A program made the position numbers and the translations under genes. From the NCBI RefSeq assembly GCF_030063305.1, contig NZ_JASISV010000001.1, forward strand, positions 124,001 through 188,000: DNA of 64,000 nucleotides, written 5' to 3'. Under the pieces are notes generated by a model. It was given only the letters and a program-made list of their open reading frames with translations. It did not search any database and was not told the origin of the DNA. Numbering within the stretch: the stretch's first letter is position 1; each line of letters starts with the position of its first letter. Source of the DNA: Salinibacterium sp. G-O1. GTDB lineage: Bacteria; Actinomycetota; Actinomycetes; Actinomycetales; Microbacteriaceae. Positions 24,956 through 35,861 of this stretch are shown piece by piece.

Positions 24956-25402
24956 CTAGCCGTCCCAGCCGAGGTTGCGCGCCATGCGCTCGAGCGCACT
25001 CGTGGTCGCGTCATATTCGTCAGGGGTGATGCCCTCGGTCATGACCGTGCGTTGGGTGGCCACGACCTGTGCGAGTCGTTCGAAGGCAAGATTGCCGCGC
25101 TCCGTCAGCTCATAGGTTCCGGACGCGTCGAGAACCCATGCGCTCTCGATGAGCTCTGCGAGGTGGGCGACCGAGGTTTCGGCGGGGTCGTCACTTGGGG
25201 CTGCTGACACGAGCGGCGCAGCCAGGAACGGCGCCACGGCGGCATCCAGTTGCTCCACCGTCGCGGACTCTCGGGAGAGCACGTTCAGGAGTTGCCACTG
25301 GCGCCGCGTGACGCCGTGTTCCTCAAGTGTCGAGGCGAATTGCTCGTCGATCATGCGGTCGACGAGCTTGAGCCAGAATCCGATCGGTCGAGAGGTATCC
25401 AT
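24956..25402 (-). CDS. MarR-family regulator, possible carotenoid regulator
   Basis: A 148-residue MarR-type winged-helix protein with GVTRRQWQLLNVLSRES as the first half of the DNA-binding domain and YELTERGNLAFERLAQ as the wing. It converges on the crt operon with eight bases between stop codons. Corynebacterium CrtR, a MarR protein that senses GGPP, represses crt genes; this gene could play that part, although it sits at the far end of the operon. TAGTGT lies six bases before ATG 25402, so it is probably leaderless. Confidence 0.8.
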   Translation of the reverse strand: MDTSRPIGFWLKLVDRMIDEQFASTLEEHGVTRRQWQLLNVLSRESATVEQLDAAVAPFLAAPLVSAAPSDDPAETSVAHLAELIESAWVLDASGTYELTERGNLAFERLAQVVATQRTVMTEGITPDEYDATTSALERMARNLGWDG

Positions 25403-25408
25403 AAACCG

Positions 25409-25414
25409 ACACTA
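25409..25414 (-). promoter_or_regulatory. -10 box of a probably leaderless promoter (marR)
   Basis: TAGTGT on the minus strand lies exactly six bases before ATG 25402. Confidence 0.5.
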
Positions 25415-25475
25415 TTCCTCGGGCGCCGCGAGGGGAACATCCCCACCGGGCGTGCCGCGCGTCGTGAATGCCCGC

Positions 25476-26264
25476 CTAGTAGCTGAATCCGAGCTCTGCC
25501 GGGTAGTCGCCGAGGGCGGTGAGCTGGGTCGCTGTCGCCTGCAGGTGTGCGAGGGTGAGGCCCAGGATGCCGGGACCGAAGCTCACCCGCGAGACGCCGA
25601 GCTCCGCGAGCTTCTTCAGGGGAACCGAGCTCGGGTTGGAGATGACCGACACCTTCCCGTCGATCTCGGAGATGGCCCTGGCGACCTTCGCCTCGTCGCC
25701 GAGGCCGAGCACGAAGACGCAGTCAGCGCCGGCGCCCAGGTAGGCGTTGGCCCGAGTGATCGCGTCATCCCATTCGCCCCCTCCGGCGAGCGTGTCGACC
25801 CGTGCGTTGATGACGATCGGGACACCGGTGGCGTCGCCCGCAGCGCGCGCCGCTGCCACCCGTGAAACGGCGGTGTCGAGGTCGAAGAGCGGAGCCTTCG
25901 ACGGCCCGCTGCTGTCTTCGATGTTGATGCCGGCGGCGCCCACGCCGATCAGGGCCTCGACGTTGCGCTGTACCCCCGCGGCATCCTGGGCATAGCCCTT
26001 CTCGAAGTCCACGCTGACGGGAATCTCAACAGCCGAGGCGATCACGCGGGCGACGTCGAGAGCCTGCTCGATGCTGAGTCCTTCGCCGTCCGGCAGACCG
26101 TGCGCGAAGCTGACCGCGTGACTCGCGGTCGCGAGTGCCTTCACTCCGGGAGCGCCAGCCACGATTCTTGCGGTGACGGCATCCCACACGTTGGTGAGGA
26201 TGAGCGGAGTTCCGGGGACGTGCAGCGAGCGGAGGAGTTCGGCCTGGGCGGCGGTATTAGTCAT
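25476..26264 (-). CDS. Isocitrate lyase / PEP mutase family enzyme
   Basis: A 262-residue TIM-barrel protein of the PEP mutase/isocitrate lyase superfamily. Visible motifs are NVWDAVTARIV near the start, SVDFEKGYAQD in place of the usual SVDIExGYG, GINIEDSSG and INARVDTL. Relatives include carboxyphosphonoenolpyruvate mutase-like lyases and oxaloacetate decarboxylases that act on small 2-oxo acids; the substrate is not known. ATG 26264 was chosen because the conserved protein begins there, though the same frame is open far upstream. It is 53 bases downstream of the MFS gene on the same strand. Confidence 0.85.
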   Translation of the reverse strand: MTNTAAQAELLRSLHVPGTPLILTNVWDAVTARIVAGAPGVKALATASHAVSFAHGLPDGEGLSIEQALDVARVIASAVEIPVSVDFEKGYAQDAAGVQRNVEALIGVGAAGINIEDSSGPSKAPLFDLDTAVSRVAAARAAGDATGVPIVINARVDTLAGGGEWDDAITRANAYLGAGADCVFVLGLGDEAKVARAISEIDGKVSVISNPSSVPLKKLAELGVSRVSFGPGILGLTLAHLQATATQLTALGDYPAELGFSY

Positions 26265-26317
26265 GACCACAGCCTGCCGGAAGTGCCCTGACAGTTTCCG
26301 GCGAGTTTCGGACGCTG

Positions 26318-27712
26318 CTAGCGCTCCCTGACGTGCTTGGGCAGCTTCACGAGCAGCATGAGGCCGAGCCCGACCGCGAGCACGACAACAATGCCCAGGA
26401 TGCCCCAGTACTGGAAGCCGAAGATCGCGATGAACAGCGCCCACAGCCCTGGCGACAGGAAGCTCGCCGCGCGGCCGGTCGTCGCGTAGAGGCCGAAGAT
26501 CTCGCCCTCGCGCCCGGCCGGGGTCACCCGGGTGAGCAGCGACCTGCTCGCGGCCTGCGCGGGACCCACGAAGACGGTGAGCAGCAGCCCGGCGACCCAG
26601 AACACCAGCTTGCCCGCGTCGTGAAGGAGGAAGGTGGCGGTGCCTGCGACGATCAGCCCGAACAGGGAGAAAATGATCACGGCACGTGGACCGAAGATGT
26701 CGTCGAAGCGACCAGCGATGATCGTGCTGATGCCGGCGACGAGGTTCGCCACAACACCGAACAGCAGCACCTCGTTGCTCGTGAACCGGAAGGTGACCGC
26801 AGCAATGATCGCGCCGAAGGCGAAAACTCCGGCCAGACCGTCGCGGTAGACGGCGCTGGCCAGCAGGAACCAGAAGGTCGGGCGGGTCTCGCGGTACAGG
26901 CGGGCGACATCCTTCACGAGAACGACGTAGCTGGCAAAGAAGCCGACCTGTGGGCGGCCGGGTGCTGGCTCGGCCTCCGGCACGTTCAGGAAGATCGGGA
27001 TGCTGAACAGCACAGTCCACACGGCGCATCCCACCGCGATCACGCGGAACGCCATCCCGTTCTCGGTCGACATGCCTAGCCAATCGAGTTGGGTGAGCAC
27101 GACGACGATGATCAGGGCGACGATGCCACCGAGATAGCCGAAGCCCCAGCCGAGTCCGCTGATCTTGCCGATGGTCTTACGTGTCGATACCTGCACGAGC
27201 ATCGCGTTGTAGTTGACCCCGGCAATCTCGCTGAAGACGCTTCCGATCGCGATGAGGGAAATGCCCAGGATGAAGAACGGAGGCGACGCCTGCACGAAGA
27301 AGAGCGCGGCCATGCACAGCACGAGCACCCCGGTGCTGACGGCGAGCCAAAGCTTGCGTCGGCCCGAGGCGTCGGCGCGCTGGCCCTGCACGGGAGCGAG
27401 CAGTGCGATCAGGGCTCCCGCGACGAAGATGGCGACGCCGTATTGGCTCGACAGCTGTGACAGCGCGAGGTCGTACTCGGTGTTGCCGGCGCCGAGAGCC
27501 GCGATCTCCGGCGGCAGGAAGGTGTCCGTTGTCAGGTACAGCGCTGTGAAAACGAAGGTGAGGATGACCGAGTTGAATGGTTGTGTCGCCCAGTCCCACA
27601 GGGCCCACGAGAAAACCTGCTTGCGGGGGATGACCTTTCCCTCCTGCAGATCGAGCCCGACGGCCGCGATGGCCCCCGTGTTTGCCGCGGTGGGAACCGT
27701 CTTGTCAGTCAT
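26318..27712 (-). CDS. MFS transporter, UMF1/Atg22-like
   Basis: A 464-residue membrane protein with about twelve segments. The start QVFSWALWDWATQPFNSVI is the UMF1/Atg22 family signature, and the inter-segment loop APVQGQRADASGRRKLW is its MFS motif A equivalent. Family members are presumed exporters of amino acids or other small solutes; nothing here fixes the substrate. TAGCGT lies six bases before ATG 27712, so it appears leaderless. It is divergent from dnaK. Confidence 0.88.
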   Translation of the reverse strand: MTDKTVPTAANTGAIAAVGLDLQEGKVIPRKQVFSWALWDWATQPFNSVILTFVFTALYLTTDTFLPPEIAALGAGNTEYDLALSQLSSQYGVAIFVAGALIALLAPVQGQRADASGRRKLWLAVSTGVLVLCMAALFFVQASPPFFILGISLIAIGSVFSEIAGVNYNAMLVQVSTRKTIGKISGLGWGFGYLGGIVALIIVVVLTQLDWLGMSTENGMAFRVIAVGCAVWTVLFSIPIFLNVPEAEPAPGRPQVGFFASYVVLVKDVARLYRETRPTFWFLLASAVYRDGLAGVFAFGAIIAAVTFRFTSNEVLLFGVVANLVAGISTIIAGRFDDIFGPRAVIIFSLFGLIVAGTATFLLHDAGKLVFWVAGLLLTVFVGPAQAASRSLLTRVTPAGREGEIFGLYATTGRAASFLSPGLWALFIAIFGFQYWGILGIVVVLAVGLGLMLLVKLPKHVRER

Positions 27713-27718
27713 GCTGAC

Positions 27719-27724
27719 ACGCTA
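27719..27724 (-). promoter_or_regulatory. -10 box of a probably leaderless promoter (MFS gene)
   Basis: TAGCGT on the minus strand lies exactly six bases before ATG 27712. Confidence 0.5.
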
Positions 27725-27768
27725 GCGGCTGGGGGTGGCCGACGGGTGAACGACATTCTGGGGGAAAA

Positions 27769-27789
27769 CTTGAGTCACTCACACTCAAG
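27769..27789 (+). promoter_or_regulatory. HAIR element (HspR operator) 1 upstream of dnaK
   Basis: CTTGAGT-N7-ACTCAAG, a perfect match to the HAIR consensus bound by HspR. It lies about 100 bases upstream of the dnaK start. TTGACT at 27805-27810, between the two HAIR sites, is a candidate -35 element. Confidence 0.95.
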
Positions 27790-27831
27790 TCTCAGGTTTC
27801 CAACTTGACTCTCGAATTCGCGCCGTGCAAA

Positions 27832-27852
27832 CTTGATACAACGCGACTCAAC
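27832..27852 (+). promoter_or_regulatory. HAIR element 2, degenerate, upstream of dnaK
   Basis: CTTGATA-N7-ACTCAAC keeps the 7-7-7 layout with three mismatches in the half-sites. It lies 35 bases before the dnaK start, at or just after the expected transcription start. Confidence 0.7.
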
Positions 27853-27881
27853 TAAGCCGCGATGAGACCAACAAGGAGTAA

Positions 27882-29762
<1,881 letters not shown>

Positions 29763-29764
29763 CC

Positions 29765-30427
29765 ATGGCTCACAAGAAGAACAACGACGACAACCAGGAA
29801 GAGCCCGTCATCCGCGACAAGCGGAGGGTCGACCCGGAGACCGGCAATGTTCGCGAGCCAGCCGACGCCGGTGACGGTACCGACGGGGTGGATGCTTCGG
29901 CATCCGCCCCGGCGGCCGGCACCGATGGCGCTGCAGCGGATGATGACACAGAGGACGGCGCTGAACTGACAGACGCTGATCAGGTGCTCCTCGACCAGGC
30001 GGCAACTGATCTGGTCGCCGAGATGCGATCAGACATGCTGCGGGCACAGGCCGAACTTGTGAACTTCCGTACGCGGGTCGAACGCGACCGTGCGCTCAAC
30101 CGCGACGCAGTCATTGCCGAGGTCATCAGATCTCTGCTGCCTGCTCTCGACGACCTCGCACTCGCTGAAACTCACGGAGACCTCAAGGACGGTGCGCCGC
30201 TGACGATCGTGGCCCAGAAAATTCGGGGCGCTTTCGAGAAGTACGGACTCAAGCAGGTGGGAGTGAAGGGCGAGCCCTTCGATCCCGCCTTCCACGAGGC
30301 CGTCGTGCAGCTGCCGAACCCCGAGGTTACGGTCAACACCATCGGCGACGTGATCTCGGCGGGGTATGTGCTCGGCGACAGGCTGGTTCGTCCAGCAAAG
30401 GTCGCCGTGTTCGTTCCGGCAGAATAA
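29765..30427 (+). CDS. grpE: Nucleotide exchange factor GrpE
   Basis: A 220-residue GrpE. A long acidic, Ala-rich N-terminal extension (about residues 1-70) precedes the coiled coil (LRAQAELVNFRTRVERDR) and the C-terminal beta domain with FDPAFHEAVVQLPNPEV. It releases ADP from DnaK. It starts two bases after dnaK. Confidence 0.96.
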   Translation: MAHKKNNDDNQEEPVIRDKRRVDPETGNVREPADAGDGTDGVDASASAPAAGTDGAAADDDTEDGAELTDADQVLLDQAATDLVAEMRSDMLRAQAELVNFRTRVERDRALNRDAVIAEVIRSLLPALDDLALAETHGDLKDGAPLTIVAQKIRGAFEKYGLKQVGVKGEPFDPAFHEAVVQLPNPEVTVNTIGDVISAGYVLGDRLVRPAKVAVFVPAE

Positions 30428-30457
30428 GCCCGCGGCAAAGATTAGGCAGGAACGCAT

Positions 30458-31435
30458 ATGGCGAGCCAGGACTGGTTCGATAAGGACTTCTACGCGGTAC
30501 TCGGCGTCTCCAAGACGATCAGCGAGGCTGACCTGAAGAAGACCTATCGCAAGCTCGCTCGGCAGTATCATCCGGATTCCAACCCGGGCGATGCGAAGGC
30601 CGAGGCGAAGTTCAAGGAGATCAGCGAAGCACATTCGGTGCTCTCTGACCCCGCTCTTCGCAAGGAGTACGACCAGATCCGCGCCATGGGCGGTGGCGCC
30701 CGCTTCTCGGCGGGCGGCCAGCAGGGTGGCGGCTTCGAAGACGTGTTCGGCGGGATGTTCGGGCAGCAACAGCGCCCGGGCACCCAGTCGAGCGCGTCAT
30801 TCGAAGACCTACTCGGCGGGATGTTCGGCGGTGGCGGCTTCGGCTCAACCAGCGGCGGATTTCGTGGGGCTGGTGGACCCACCAAGGGCCGCGACCTCAC
30901 GGCCAGCACCACCCTCGACTTCGTCACCGCGATTCGCGGTGAGACGATCAAACTGCAGCCCGCCGGGGCCAAGGCGATCAACGTCAAGATTCCGGCCGGT
31001 GTCAGTGACGGGCAGAAGATCCGCCTCAAAGGCAAGGGCGAACCGAGCCATGACGGCGGCCCCGCCGGAGACTTGGTGCTCTCGATCACGGTGCGCAAGC
31101 ATCCGGTCTTCGAACGGGACGGCCTGAATCTTCGCGTCGTGGTTCCAGTCACCTTCGTCGAGGCAACCCTCGGAGCCACCATCGAGGTGCCGACCCTCGG
31201 TGGCGACCCGGTCAAGCTCCGCGTGGCTCCCGGCACACCGAGCGGCAGAATCCTTCGCGTGAAAGACCGGGGGGTGACATCCGCCAAGGGTGTCGGCGAC
31301 CTCCTTGCCGAGGTGCAGGTCGCCGTGCCGGCGAGGTTGACGGAAGACGCCCTCAAGCATCTCGAGGCGTTCGCCGCGGCAATGCCTCGAGGCAATCCCC
31401 GCGAAGAACTGCTCGAGAAGGCCACCTCCGCCTGA
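30458..31435 (+). CDS. dnaJ: DnaJ/CbpA-type co-chaperone without zinc finger
   Basis: A 325-residue J-protein. The J domain (DFYAVLGVSKTISEADLKKTYRKLARQYHPD with HPD) is followed by a Gly/Phe-rich linker (about residues 85-140) and two C-terminal substrate-binding beta domains (VKIPAGVSDGQKIRLKGKG). The four CxxCxGxG zinc repeats of classical DnaJ are absent, so it is of the class B/CbpA type. It stimulates DnaK. It lies 30 bases after grpE with AGGAACG as ribosome-binding site, and its stop shares a base with the hspR start. Confidence 0.95.
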   Translation: MASQDWFDKDFYAVLGVSKTISEADLKKTYRKLARQYHPDSNPGDAKAEAKFKEISEAHSVLSDPALRKEYDQIRAMGGGARFSAGGQQGGGFEDVFGGMFGQQQRPGTQSSASFEDLLGGMFGGGGFGSTSGGFRGAGGPTKGRDLTASTTLDFVTAIRGETIKLQPAGAKAINVKIPAGVSDGQKIRLKGKGEPSHDGGPAGDLVLSITVRKHPVFERDGLNLRVVVPVTFVEATLGATIEVPTLGGDPVKLRVAPGTPSGRILRVKDRGVTSAKGVGDLLAEVQVAVPARLTEDALKHLEAFAAAMPRGNPREELLEKATSA

Positions 31436-31857
31436 TGGACGAGTACTCGCCCCTGTTCGCGATCGCGGTTGCCGCGGAGCTTGCGGGTATGCACCCGCAG
31501 ACCCTGCGGCAGTACGACCGCATCGGGCTGGTGAGTCCGACTCGCACCGCCGGGCACTCGCGCCGCTACTCGATGCGCGACGTCGTGCAATTGCGCGAGA
31601 TCGCCGCTTTGAGCGCGCAAGGGCTGAACCTTGAGGGCATCAGGCGCATCCTCGAACTGGAAAATCAGGTAGCCGAGCTGAATGCGCGCGTGCGCGAGCT
31701 CGAGCACGCCCTGTCCAACGAAATGCTCGCGCGGCCGGGTCGCCGGGTCTTCGCTGCAGGATCTGAGGGTGACGTTGTGTCGATGCGCACCGGGGAGCGT
31801 TCCAAGCGCTCGAATGCCGTCGTGGTCTGGCGCCAACTGGGGCAGCGCTCAGAATGA
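31435..31857 (+). CDS. hspR: Heat-shock repressor HspR (MerR family)
   Basis: A 140-residue MerR-family protein. The winged helix is FAIAVAAELAGMHPQTLRQYDRIGLVSPTR (residues about 7-36), followed by SRRYSMRDVVQLREI and a coiled coil (about residues 70-95). HspR binds HAIR boxes with DnaK as co-repressor; perfect boxes stand before dnaK (27769) and clpB (33656). The C-terminal tail contains a second basic stretch (ERSKRSNAVVVWR). ATG 31435 shares its A with the dnaJ stop. Confidence 0.96.
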   Translation: MDEYSPLFAIAVAAELAGMHPQTLRQYDRIGLVSPTRTAGHSRRYSMRDVVQLREIAALSAQGLNLEGIRRILELENQVAELNARVRELEHALSNEMLARPGRRVFAAGSEGDVVSMRTGERSKRSNAVVVWRQLGQRSE

Positions 31858-32954
31858 GCGAGCTCGAATTCGATTCCCTGCGCCGCTGGCCGGACCTCGA
31901 ATCGCCGGATCTTCGGGCTTGGGATACCGCAGACACCCTCATTCTCGACGAGGCTGGGGCACGTCTAAGGGGTGCTGTGGTGGTGATCGGCGACGAATAC
32001 GGCGCCCTGACCCTCGGCGCTCTCGGCCGTGGAGCCACTCACGTGCGTGTGCACCAGGACCGGCTCTCGGGAGAACTCGCGCTCCACGCTAATAGCGAGG
32101 GAAGTTTCGAGGGCAGTTTCGAGTCGCTGCCGCTGACGCCGGAACTGGTGGACGGCGCCACGCTCGTGCTGCTCCGGCTGCCGCGATCGCTCGACGCGCT
32201 CGACGAGATCGCGGCCCTCATCGCCAGGCACGCCTCACCCGACGTGGTGGTGGTCGCCGGCGGTCGCATCAAGCACATGACGGTCACGATGAACGAGGTG
32301 CTGCGCCGCCATTTCGGAACCGTGGATGTGACCCACGCCCGGCAGAAGTCGCGCGGACTAATCGCTCGCCAACCGCTGACGGGGACGCTCACCGAGCCCC
32401 GCCGAAAGTTTCACGCCGACCTCGGACTCTGGGTGGTGGCGACCGGCGGTGTCTTCGCCGGAACCTCCATCGACATCGGCACCCGCGCGCTCCTCGGGTC
32501 GCTCGACCGCGTCGCGCCGTTCGAGTCCGCGGTCGACCTGGGCTGCGGCACGGGAATCCTCGCGGCAGCCCTCGCGCGGCAAAACCCGACGGCGTCGGTA
32601 CTCGCCACCGACGAGTCTGCTGCCGCTGTGGCATCCGCCACGCTCACCGCGCTGGCGAACGATCTCGCGGTGACGGTGACGGTGACGAGGGATGATGCGG
32701 CCTCAACGGTCGCGAAACGCAGCGTCGACCTCGTCGTGCTCAACCCGCCCTTCCACACGGGGGCGGCCGTCCACTCGGGCGTCTCGACGAAACTCTTCGA
32801 GGCGGCCACCCGGATGTTGCGGCCCGGCGGCGAACTGTGGACGGTGTTCAACTCGCACCTGGACTACCGCCCGACCCTGGAGCGCATCATCGGCGGGACG
32901 CGTCAGATCGAACGCACCCCGAAGTTCACGGTGACCTTGTCGCGCAAGCGCTGA
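31854..32954 (+). CDS. RsmC/RlmG-like class I methyltransferase
   Basis: A 366-residue protein in two related methyltransferase-like halves, as in RsmC and RlmG, the 16S and 23S rRNA guanine-N2 methyltransferases. The N-terminal half (about residues 1-180) lacks a clear SAM motif. The C-terminal half has the SAM loop DLGCGTGILAAALA and the catalytic NPPFHTG, which is characteristic of guanine or glutamine N-methylation. The target is probably rRNA. The ATG overlaps the hspR stop by four bases, so it may be induced with the heat-shock operon. Confidence 0.85.
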   Translation: MSELEFDSLRRWPDLESPDLRAWDTADTLILDEAGARLRGAVVVIGDEYGALTLGALGRGATHVRVHQDRLSGELALHANSEGSFEGSFESLPLTPELVDGATLVLLRLPRSLDALDEIAALIARHASPDVVVVAGGRIKHMTVTMNEVLRRHFGTVDVTHARQKSRGLIARQPLTGTLTEPRRKFHADLGLWVVATGGVFAGTSIDIGTRALLGSLDRVAPFESAVDLGCGTGILAAALARQNPTASVLATDESAAAVASATLTALANDLAVTVTVTRDDAASTVAKRSVDLVVLNPPFHTGAAVHSGVSTKLFEAATRMLRPGGELWTVFNSHLDYRPTLERIIGGTRQIERTPKFTVTLSRKR

Positions 32955-32992
32955 CCGATACCGTAGGAGCCGAGCGAGAGAAAGGTGCCACC

Positions 32993-33637
32993 GTGGCCGA
33001 CGCGACCAATGTCTACCAGCCCAATGCACAGAGGCCGGCGATCCCGAAGCCGCCGCTGCTACCCCGCCAGAAGTCGGGCGCGCGCCTCGCCGGCATCATC
33101 GGGTTCCTCCTGCTCAGCCTCGGGTTTTGGATGTTCAGCGTTCCCCTCGCGGTCCTTGCGATGATGGCCGTCCTCAGTCTGGTATTCCAGTCCGTCGGCC
33201 GCTCGTCGGGGAATTCCGACTGGTACCGCCAGATTGCGGTCTTCGTAGACAGGCTCCACCCCGAGTTGTGGATGATTCCGCTGGTGATTGCGGTCCTGGT
33301 GGGCATGGTGCTGATGGCCGTTGCCCTGTTCGTCAGCGCGCGCATCCTCAGATCCCACGGAATTGTGAAGCCATGGCCGGTCACCTGGGCCGCTGCGGGT
33401 ATCGCCATTGTTGCGAGCTGGATCGCGTCGGGTGTGCTCAGCGTGCCGTTTCAACTCACCGGCATCGGGTTCGATAATGACAGCAGTCAAACCCTGCCGC
33501 TGGGCGTCGCGCTCGGCGTCATCGCCTTCCTGGTGAGCATCGCGTCGACCGCCGTGATCGGGTGGTTGTCATGGTGGTGGATGGCGCATGTGATGCGCCC
33601 CGCGGCCGATATTCAGGACGTAGGTCCCGCCACCTGA
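32993..33637 (+). CDS. Membrane protein of unknown function
   Basis: A 214-residue protein. A Pro-rich cytoplasmic start (ADATNVYQPNAQRPAIPKPP) precedes four or five membrane segments at about residues 34-67, 101-123, 135-153 and 170-195. I do not recognise a family. GTG 32993 was chosen because GAGAGAAAGG stands seven bases before it. It fills the space between the methyltransferase and the clpB promoter and reads the same way, so it may be the last gene of the dnaK operon. Confidence 0.72.
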   Translation: MADATNVYQPNAQRPAIPKPPLLPRQKSGARLAGIIGFLLLSLGFWMFSVPLAVLAMMAVLSLVFQSVGRSSGNSDWYRQIAVFVDRLHPELWMIPLVIAVLVGMVLMAVALFVSARILRSHGIVKPWPVTWAAAGIAIVASWIASGVLSVPFQLTGIGFDNDSSQTLPLGVALGVIAFLVSIASTAVIGWLSWWWMAHVMRPAADIQDVGPAT

Positions 33638-33655
33638 CCGACATCATGTCGTAAA

Positions 33656-33676
33656 CTTGAGTCGAACCAACTCAAG
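33656..33676 (+). promoter_or_regulatory. HAIR element (HspR operator) upstream of clpB
   Basis: CTTGAGT-N7-ACTCAAG, a perfect HAIR box ending 14 bases before the clpB start codon and partly overlapping the space needed by RNA polymerase. It places clpB in the HspR regulon. Confidence 0.95.
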
Positions 33677-33690
33677 TTTTTGGAGGCATT

Positions 33691-35844
33691 ATGGCGAACA
33701 TGCAGGGCGCTCCCGCCAGCGACGACGAACAGAAATCCGCCCTCGAGACTTACGGGGTGAATCTCACCGAGATCGCTCGCAGCGGCAAACTCGACCCGGT
33801 GATCGGGCGTGACGCCGAGATCCGCCGGATCAGTCAGGTGCTCACCCGCCGGACCAAGAACAACCCTGTTCTCATCGGAGAGCCCGGCGTCGGCAAGACG
33901 GCGGTAGTGGAGGGGCTCGCGCAACGGATCATCGCCGGCGACGTTGCCGACTCCCTCAAAGACAAGCAGCTCGTGTCTCTTGACCTCGCGGCGCTCGTTG
34001 CCGGAGCCAAATACCGTGGAGAGTTCGAAGAGCGCCTGAAGGCCGTGCTCAAAGAGATCAAGGACTCAGACGGTCAGGTCATCACCTTCATCGACGAACT
34101 GCACACGCTCATGGGAGCGGGTGGTGGCGAAGGTTCAGTCGCCGCATCGAACATGCTGAAGCCGATGCTGGCACGCGGCGAACTGCGGCTGATCGGAGCG
34201 ACGACCCTCGACGAGTACCGCCAGTACATCGAGAAGGATGCCGCCCTCGAACGCAGATTCCAGCAGGTGTTCGTCGGTGAACCCTCGGTGGAAGACACGG
34301 TCGCCATCCTCCGCGGCCTCAAGGAGCGCTACGAGGCGCACCACAAGGTCGCGATCGCCGACTCAGCTCTCGTGGCGGCCGCTACCCTCAGCAACCGCTA
34401 CATCACCGGCCGCAAACTGCCGGACAAGGCGATTGACCTGATCGATGAGGCGGCATCCCGACTCAAAATGGAGATCGACTCGAGCCCGGTCGAAATCGAC
34501 CAGCTCAAGCGGGCCGTCGACAGGCTGCGCATCGAGGAGGTCGCGCTCAAGAAGGAAAAAGACGACGCGTCCCGCGAGAGGCTCGCGAAGCTGCGGGAAG
34601 ACCTCGCCACCAGCGGAGCGAAACTGGCGGAACTCGAGAAGCGGTGGAAGGCCGAAAAGGCGTCACTCACCGGAGTTGGCAACCTGAAGTCCCAGCTGAA
34701 CGATGCCCGAATCCGGCTCGACCGGGCCATGCGCGAGGGCGACTACCAGGCAGCGTCAAAGCTCAACTACGAGACCATCCCCGGGATCGAGACCGCCATC
34801 GTCGAGGCCGAATCCGCTGAGCCGATCGGCGATCGCATGGTCAATGACCAGGTGACCGAAGGCGACATCGCCAGCGTCATCGCGGCGTGGACCGGAATTC
34901 CGATCGACAAGCTGACACAGGGTGAGACCGAGAAACTGCTTCATCTCGAGACCGAACTCGGTAAGCGACTCATCGGGCAGAGGGATGCCGTGCAGTCGGT
35001 CTCCGAGGCAGTCAGGCGCACGCGCGCGGGCATCTCAGACCCCGATCGCCCGACCGGGTCATTCCTGTTCCTCGGACCCACCGGCGTCGGCAAGACGGAG
35101 CTCGCGAAGGCACTCGCCGAGTACCTCTTCGACGACGAGAAGGCGCTCGTGCGCATCGACATGAGCGAATACGGCGAGAAGCACACAGTGTCACGGCTGG
35201 TCGGAGCCCCTCCCGGCTACATCGGGTACGAGCAGGGTGGGCAGCTGACCGAGGCCGTTCGCCGCCGGCCGTACTCCGTGATCCTCCTCGACGAGGTCGA
35301 AAAGGCGCACCCGGAGGTTTTCGACGTGCTGCTGCAGGTGCTCGACGACGGGCGGCTGACCGATGGGCAGGGTCGCACGATCGACTTCCGCAACGTCATC
35401 CTGATCCTGACCAGCAATCTCGGCAGCCAGTACATCACCGATCAGGCACTGCCGTGGGAGCAGCGTAAGGCGGCCGTGAACGAGCTCGTCCGGCAGGCAT
35501 TCAAGCCGGAATTCGTGAACAGGCTCGACGACATCGTGGTGTTCTCACCGCTGACCACCGACGACCTCAGCCAGATCGTCGAGCTGTACATCGACCGTCT
35601 CGCGAAGCGGCTCGTGGGACGACGGCTCGAGCTCGCGGTGACGCCGGGTGCTCGCAGCTGGCTCGCGGAGCGGGGCTACGATCCGGTGTACGGAGCCCGC
35701 CCGTTGCGCAGGCTCATGCAGCGCCAGATCGACGACTCGCTCGCGAAGTCACTGCTGTCGGGAGATGTGCGTGACGGTGACACGGTGCTGGTGGAAGTCA
35801 ACTCCGCCAACGACGGCCTCGCGGTTCACAAGCTCACATCGTAG
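33691..35844 (+). CDS. clpB: ClpB-type disaggregase lacking the N-terminal domain
   Basis: A 717-residue Hsp100 ATPase. The first AAA+ module starts almost at once ([17 protein letters not shown], Walker [10 protein letters not shown] near residue 66); the coiled-coil M domain occupies about residues 265-385 ([19 protein letters not shown]); the second module has Walker [12 protein letters not shown]. Full-length ClpB has about 860 residues because of an N-terminal domain of about 145 residues, absent here. The M domain separates it from ClpC and ClpA. It dissolves aggregates with DnaK. TGGAGG lies seven bases before ATG 33691, directly after a HAIR box, so the short form is the primary product and not an internal start. 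Confidence 0.93.
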   Translation: MANMQGAPASDDEQKSALETYGVNLTEIARSGKLDPVIGRDAEIRRISQVLTRRTKNNPVLIGEPGVGKTAVVEGLAQRIIAGDVADSLKDKQLVSLDLAALVAGAKYRGEFEERLKAVLKEIKDSDGQVITFIDELHTLMGAGGGEGSVAASNMLKPMLARGELRLIGATTLDEYRQYIEKDAALERRFQQVFVGEPSVEDTVAILRGLKERYEAHHKVAIADSALVAAATLSNRYITGRKLPDKAIDLIDEAASRLKMEIDSSPVEIDQLKRAVDRLRIEEVALKKEKDDASRERLAKLREDLATSGAKLAELEKRWKAEKASLTGVGNLKSQLNDARIRLDRAMREGDYQAASKLNYETIPGIETAIVEAESAEPIGDRMVNDQVTEGDIASVIAAWTGIPIDKLTQGETEKLLHLETELGKRLIGQRDAVQSVSEAVRRTRAGISDPDRPTGSFLFLGPTGVGKTELAKALAEYLFDDEKALVRIDMSEYGEKHTVSRLVGAPPGYIGYEQGGQLTEAVRRRPYSVILLDEVEKAHPEVFDVLLQVLDDGRLTDGQGRTIDFRNVILILTSNLGSQYITDQALPWEQRKAAVNELVRQAFKPEFVNRLDDIVVFSPLTTDDLSQIVELYIDRLAKRLVGRRLELAVTPGARSWLAERGYDPVYGARPLRRLMQRQIDDSLAKSLLSGDVRDGDTVLVEVNSANDGLAVHKLTS

Positions 35845-35861
35845 TAATCGATCACTGGGCA

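Noticed and set aside
26333-27079. Plus-strand frame opposite the MFS transporter
   Set aside because: A Glu/Arg/Gln-rich shadow of a membrane protein, with no start signal or recognisable domain.
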